The position numbers were made by a program, and so were the translations under genes. A stretch of DNA of 8,930 nucleotides from Nitrospinae bacterium RIFCSPLOWO2_12_39_16 (lineage in GTDB: Bacteria; Nitrospinota; Nitrospinia; UBA9942). The notes beneath the pieces are model-generated. The model was not told the origin of the DNA. It searched no databases and saw only the letters and a program-made list of their open reading frames with translations. Below, in pieces: positions 6,636 through 8,930 of this stretch (its first letter is position 1; each line of letters opens with the position of its first letter). Location: NCBI GenBank assembly GCA_001805005.1, contig MHDO01000118.1:239-9168 (forward strand). The letters run 5' to 3'.

Positions 6636-7910
6636 TTATGGGTAGAGTCCTCTGATGAGCATTGCATCGGCAATCTTTTTAATCCCCATCATGAGTGCAG
6701 CAGTTCTATGGTTAACCTTTTCCTTTTCGGTGAGGAGCATCATATTGTTGAATGCATTTACAATAATATCCTTTAACTTTTCATTTATCTCCTTTTCCTT
6801 CCAGAAAAAGTTTTGTAAATCCTGAACCCATTCAAAATATGAAACTGTTACACCTCCAGAGTTTGCCAGGATATCAGGGATAAGAAATATCCCTCTGTCA
6901 TTTAAAATCTGGTCAGCCTCAGGTGTAGTAGGTCCATTTGCACCTTCCGCAAGTATCTTGCATTTTACCCTTTTTGAATTATCTCCATCTATCTGGGCTG
7001 ATAGGGCAGCAGGAATCAATATGTCACATTCCAGCTCTAAGAGTTCCTTATTTGTAACCCTATCTCCAAGTTTGCTATCTGATAAGATTTGATTATTTTT
7101 TGAAAATTCATAGAGCCTCTTTATATCAAGCCCATTTTTATTATACACACCGCCCTTAGAGTTACTTACAGCTATTATCTTGCATCCCATATCATAAAGA
7201 ATTTTTGCGGCTACATATCCGACATTTCCAAATCCCTGAACAACCACTTTTGCACCATTTAAATTAATATTTATTCTTTTTGCTGCCTCCATGGTTACAT
7301 AGACAACACCCCTGCCTGTAGCCTCATTTCTGCCGAGTGAGCCGCCAATATTAACAGGTTTTCCTGTGGCAATTCCGGGAACCGAATAACCCACCTGCAT
7401 GCTGTAGGTATCCATTAGCCATGCCATTGTCTGTTCACTCGTTCCCACATCAGGACCTGGTATATCCCTGTCAGGACCGATTAGTGGAAATATCTCTGTT
7501 GCATATCTCCTTGTCAGTCTTTGAAGCTCTCCCCTTGACATCTCTTTCGGATTGCACCTTATTCCCCCCTTTGCACCTCCGAGTGGCAGTCCTATAACAG
7601 CACTTTTCCATGACATCCACATTGCAAGGGCACTGACCTCGCCGAGGTTTACATCTTCATGGTATCTTGTCCCTCCTTTGGCTGGTCCAAGCACCATGCT
7701 ATGCTGAACCCTGTATCCCTCAAATACCTTTACATTACCATCATCCATTTTGATTGGGACACTTACAATTAGAGCCCTCTTAGGTGACCTTAATCTTGAA
7801 GCAACATTTGGGTCCAGCCCTAATTTTTTAGAAGCAATATCAAACTGCTTCAAAGCCATCTCATATACAGGTGTATGAAATTCAGGTTTCTTTCGTCTCT
7901 CTTTTTCCAT
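6636..7910 (-). CDS. gdhA: Glutamate dehydrogenase (Glu/Leu/Phe/Val family)
   Basis: The 424-residue enzyme interconverts glutamate with 2-oxoglutarate and ammonia in the cytoplasm, as a hexamer in this family. The N-terminal dimerisation and substrate domain has GPAKGGTRYHE (75-85, substrate Lys78), K102 in MSWKSAV, and the catalytic LPLGGAKGGI with Lys114. DIPGPDVGT (149-157) carries the catalytic Asp154. The nucleotide domain has VVVQGFGNVG (222-231) and AEGANGPTTPEA (321-332). It closes with NSGGVTVSYFEWVQ (350-363). The loop after the second Rossmann strand reads AVSNSKGG, so the usual acidic residue is Asn250; cofactor preference is therefore unclear. Leu, Phe or Val dehydrogenase activity is less likely at this length. 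No Shine-Dalgarno is visible; a repeat end lies about 8 bases before the ATG. Confidence 0.93.
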   Translation of the reverse strand: MEKERRKKPEFHTPVYEMALKQFDIASKKLGLDPNVASRLRSPKRALIVSVPIKMDDGNVKVFEGYRVQHSMVLGPAKGGTRYHEDVNLGEVSALAMWMSWKSAVIGLPLGGAKGGIRCNPKEMSRGELQRLTRRYATEIFPLIGPDRDIPGPDVGTSEQTMAWLMDTYSMQVGYSVPGIATGKPVNIGGSLGRNEATGRGVVYVTMEAAKRININLNGAKVVVQGFGNVGYVAAKILYDMGCKIIAVSNSKGGVYNKNGLDIKRLYEFSKNNQILSDSKLGDRVTNKELLELECDILIPAALSAQIDGDNSKRVKCKILAEGANGPTTPEADQILNDRGIFLIPDILANSGGVTVSYFEWVQDLQNFFWKEKEINEKLKDIIVNAFNNMMLLTEKEKVNHRTAALMMGIKKIADAMLIRGLYP

Positions 7911-7918
7911 AGTTTAAA

Positions 7919-8049
7919 AATTAACCACAGATGGACACATATAAACACAGAAATGTCATTCCCGCGAAAGCGGGAATCCAGTATTTAATCATAGATTCCT
8001 GCCTTCGCAGGAACGGCGTCTGAGTAAATCTGCGTTAATCTGTGGTTCA
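7919..8049. repeat. Inverted repeat with 10-base CACAGAT units, between apt and gdhA (outer element)
   Basis: The left arm (7919-7950) reads ATTAACCACAGATGGA, CACATATAAA, CACAG. The right arm (about 8023-8049), read on the other strand, reads TGAACCACAGATTAA, CGCAGATTTA, CTCAGA. These are degenerate copies of the unit in the element at 4797-4914. A different inverted repeat occupies the centre (7955-8020). The left end lies about 8 bases before the gdhA start, and the right end is 13 bases after the apt stop. Confidence 0.8.
7955..8020. repeat. Nested pair of ATTCCC-GGGAAT hairpins (dRS3-like)
   Basis: The first hairpin is ATTCCCGCGAAAGCGGGAAT (7958-7977). The second, ATTCCTGCCTTCGCAGGAAC (7995-8014), is a degenerate version in reverse orientation. 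With flanks, 7955-7981 and 7994-8020 form an inverted pair of about 26 bases. The first exactly fits the pattern ATTCCC-N8-GGGAAT of the Neisseria dRS3 repeat; similar hairpins occur in many unrelated genomes, so common origin is not implied. The pair sits inside the CACAGAT element. Confidence 0.85.
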
Positions 8050-8062
8050 CGATTTTTTAAAG

Positions 8063-8593
8063 TTAAAATTGTATCAGTGAATAGACTCCATAATCTTTAA
8101 GTTTTTCTCTTCCTTTTAAAAAACCAAGTTCAACGAGAAAGGCTAATTCAACTATCTCACCCTTTAATTCTCTGACAAGCCTCGTTGCAGCATTAACAGT
8201 GCCGCCAGTTGCAAGGAGGTCATCTGCAATTATAACCCTCTGCCCTGGTTTTATAGCATCTTTGTGTATCTCTATCTCATTTGTCCCATATTCAAGTTCA
8301 TAAGCAGTCTTATTTGTGATATATGGGAGTTTACCTGGTTTTCTTATCAATATCACACCGGCATTTAAGGCATAGGCAAGTGCAGCACCAATAACAAACC
8401 CTCTTGCCTCTACTCCTACTACCAGATCAATATGTTTCCCGATATAGCGATGGCTTAATATATCTATAGCCTGTCTGAATGCCTTTGCATCACTTAAAAG
8501 TGTAGTAATATCCTTAAAAAGTATTCCCTTTTTGGGAAAGTCTGGAATATCCCTGATTCTGCTCTTTAAATTTGTAATCATCTCTTTTTCCAT
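8063..8593 (-). CDS. apt: Adenine phosphoribosyltransferase
   Basis: The 176-residue cytoplasmic enzyme converts adenine and PRPP to AMP and pyrophosphate (purine salvage). The N-terminal SRIRDIPDFPKKGILFKDIT (11-30) is characteristic. GVEARGFVIGAALAYAL (60-76) and ILIRKPGKLP (81-90) match the adenine-binding and PPi-loop regions. VIIADDLLATGGT (120-132) is the PRPP-binding signature with the acidic pair. The length is typical (170-183). The frame runs upstream to a GTG at 8605, but the ATG at 8593 has GAGG 6 bases before it, a good ribosome binding site. A second ATG at 8581 is possible and closer to the shortest family members. The gene lies between two repeat-filled gaps and carries no visible regulator. 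Confidence 0.95.
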   Translation of the reverse strand: MEKEMITNLKSRIRDIPDFPKKGILFKDITTLLSDAKAFRQAIDILSHRYIGKHIDLVVGVEARGFVIGAALAYALNAGVILIRKPGKLPYITNKTAYELEYGTNEIEIHKDAIKPGQRVIIADDLLATGGTVNAATRLVRELKGEIVELAFLVELGFLKGREKLKDYGVYSLIQF

Positions 8594-8599
8594 CTCACA

Positions 8600-8603
8600 C
8601 CTC
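8600..8603 (-). promoter_or_regulatory. Shine-Dalgarno site of apt
   Basis: GAGG on the minus strand lies 6 bases before the ATG at 8593. It decides in favour of that start over the GTG at 8605, which lies within the same stretch. Confidence 0.5.
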
Positions 8604-8634
8604 ACAGATTAAGTTTTATAAATTATAAAATTTT

Positions 8635-8753
8635 GCCACAAAAGCACTGAGACACAGAGACAGAAAAAAAGATTAAAAAAAGAGGCAAGACGCAAGAGGC
8701 AAGAAAAAAAATCTTGCTTCTTGCTTCTTGTCTTTCTCTGTGACCTCTGTGGC
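8635..8753. repeat. Inverted repeat with 8-base CACNGAG units, upstream of apt (outer element)
   Basis: The left arm (8635-8668) reads GCCACAAAAG, CACTGAGA, CACAGAGA, CAG. The right arm (8736-8753), read on the other strand, reads GCCACAGAGGT then CACAGAGA. Unit and outer end resemble the element at 6523-6614. A second inverted repeat with a 7-base unit lies between the arms (8684-8732). The element fills the gap between the M23 peptidase stop and apt, ending about 40 bases before the apt start. Confidence 0.8.
8684..8732. repeat. Nested inverted repeat with 7-base GCAAGA units
   Basis: Three left copies are GGCAAGA, CGCAAGA, GGCAAGA (8684-8704). Three right copies are TCTTGCT, TCTTGCT, TCTTGTC (8712-8732), the near reverse complement. 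Only about 7 bases (AAAAAAA) separate the arms, so this would be a tight hairpin. It is flanked by A-rich runs and lies wholly inside the CACNGAG element. Confidence 0.85.
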
Positions 8754-8771
8754 TAATCATGTTTTTCTTCA

Positions 8772-8930
8772 TCATGGCAAATAGGGCAGGGGGTTTACTG
8801 GAATCCTGTTCACCCTTAATTCAAAATGGATATGTGGACCACTTGCCCTCCCTGTGCTGCCAACCAATGCAATCTTCTCACCTTTTTTAATTGATTGTCC
8901 CTCCTTAGCAAAATTTTTAGAATTATGGGC
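8772..8930 (-). CDS. M23-family (lysostaphin-type) metallopeptidase, C-terminal fragment
   Basis: The frame is open from the right edge to a TGA at 8772-8774 and gives 52 residues. It reads AHNSKNFAKEGQSIKKGEKI and continues ALVGSTGRASGPHIHFELRVN, ending PVNPLPYLP. The GxxVxxG...GSTGxSxGPHxHFE signature is that of zinc-dependent M23 endopeptidases; HIH carries a zinc ligand and the catalytic His. Such proteins cut peptidoglycan cross-links in the envelope, or act as inactive activators like EnvC/NlpD. The N-terminus (signal peptide, LysM or coiled coil, first zinc ligand) lies beyond the window, so the subtype cannot be given. The gene probably starts the visible minus-strand block, with apt next after a repeat-filled gap. 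Confidence 0.9.
   Translation of the reverse strand, partial: AHNSKNFAKEGQSIKKGEKIALVGSTGRASGPHIHFELRVNRIPVNPLPYLP

Noticed and set aside
7958..7977. Rho-independent terminator of apt
   Set aside because: The hairpin is strong, but it is followed by no T-run on either strand and is explained by the dRS3-like repeat. It could still affect transcript ends.
7919..8049. Riboswitch or attenuator leader of gdhA
   Set aside because: The gap is fully accounted for by two repeat elements. No known riboswitch core or leader peptide was recognised.

Overview
The window looks like chromosomal housekeeping DNA from an AT-rich, Gram-negative-type bacterium. The lipoprotein with a lipobox, the pdxA gene and the dprA-smg-topA order point to a diderm lineage, perhaps an uncultured Nitrospirota- or Desulfobacterota-like organism. 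That placement is inferred from gene content and style only and is weak. No defence system, prophage, transposase gene, CRISPR array, tRNA or rRNA is visible.

Layout. At the left edge (1-154, +) is the C-terminal end of a 2-Cys peroxiredoxin. It is followed by a good Shine-Dalgarno site and a broken gene (184-335, +) whose second half reads as the C-terminus of a di-haem cytochrome c peroxidase. Together these look like the decayed end of a peroxide-detoxification pair. A small DUF3343 (Se/S-carrier-like) gene (424-681, -) and a divergently transcribed lipoprotein (808-1518, +) follow. The lipoprotein runs tail-to-tail into the minus-strand block and overlaps pdxA by 20 bases.

The rest is a minus-strand block. 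In transcription order it is M23 peptidase (cut by the right edge), apt, gdhA, dprA, smg, topA and pdxA. dprA-smg-topA is a known conserved neighbourhood, and pdxA follows topA by only 5 bases. The products cover cell-wall hydrolysis, adenine salvage, glutamate/ammonia interconversion, DNA uptake and recombination, DNA supercoiling and vitamin B6 synthesis. They share an operon-like layout rather than one pathway.

The most notable content is the repeats. Four of the six gaps inside the minus-strand block hold an imperfect inverted repeat. The arms are 2-4 tandem copies of a 7-, 8- or 10-base unit (cores CACAGAT, CACNGAG, GCAAGA), and four elements share the same outer ends (TTAACCAC or near variants). 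Two of these elements have a second inverted repeat nested inside. A further element of the same style (7-base unit, core CAGAA) encodes the start of the lipoprotein's signal peptide. A separate G/C-run palindrome sits in frame inside topA and adds about 16 residues. These elements also create false upstream starts for topA and dprA, so those two starts have been moved downstream here.
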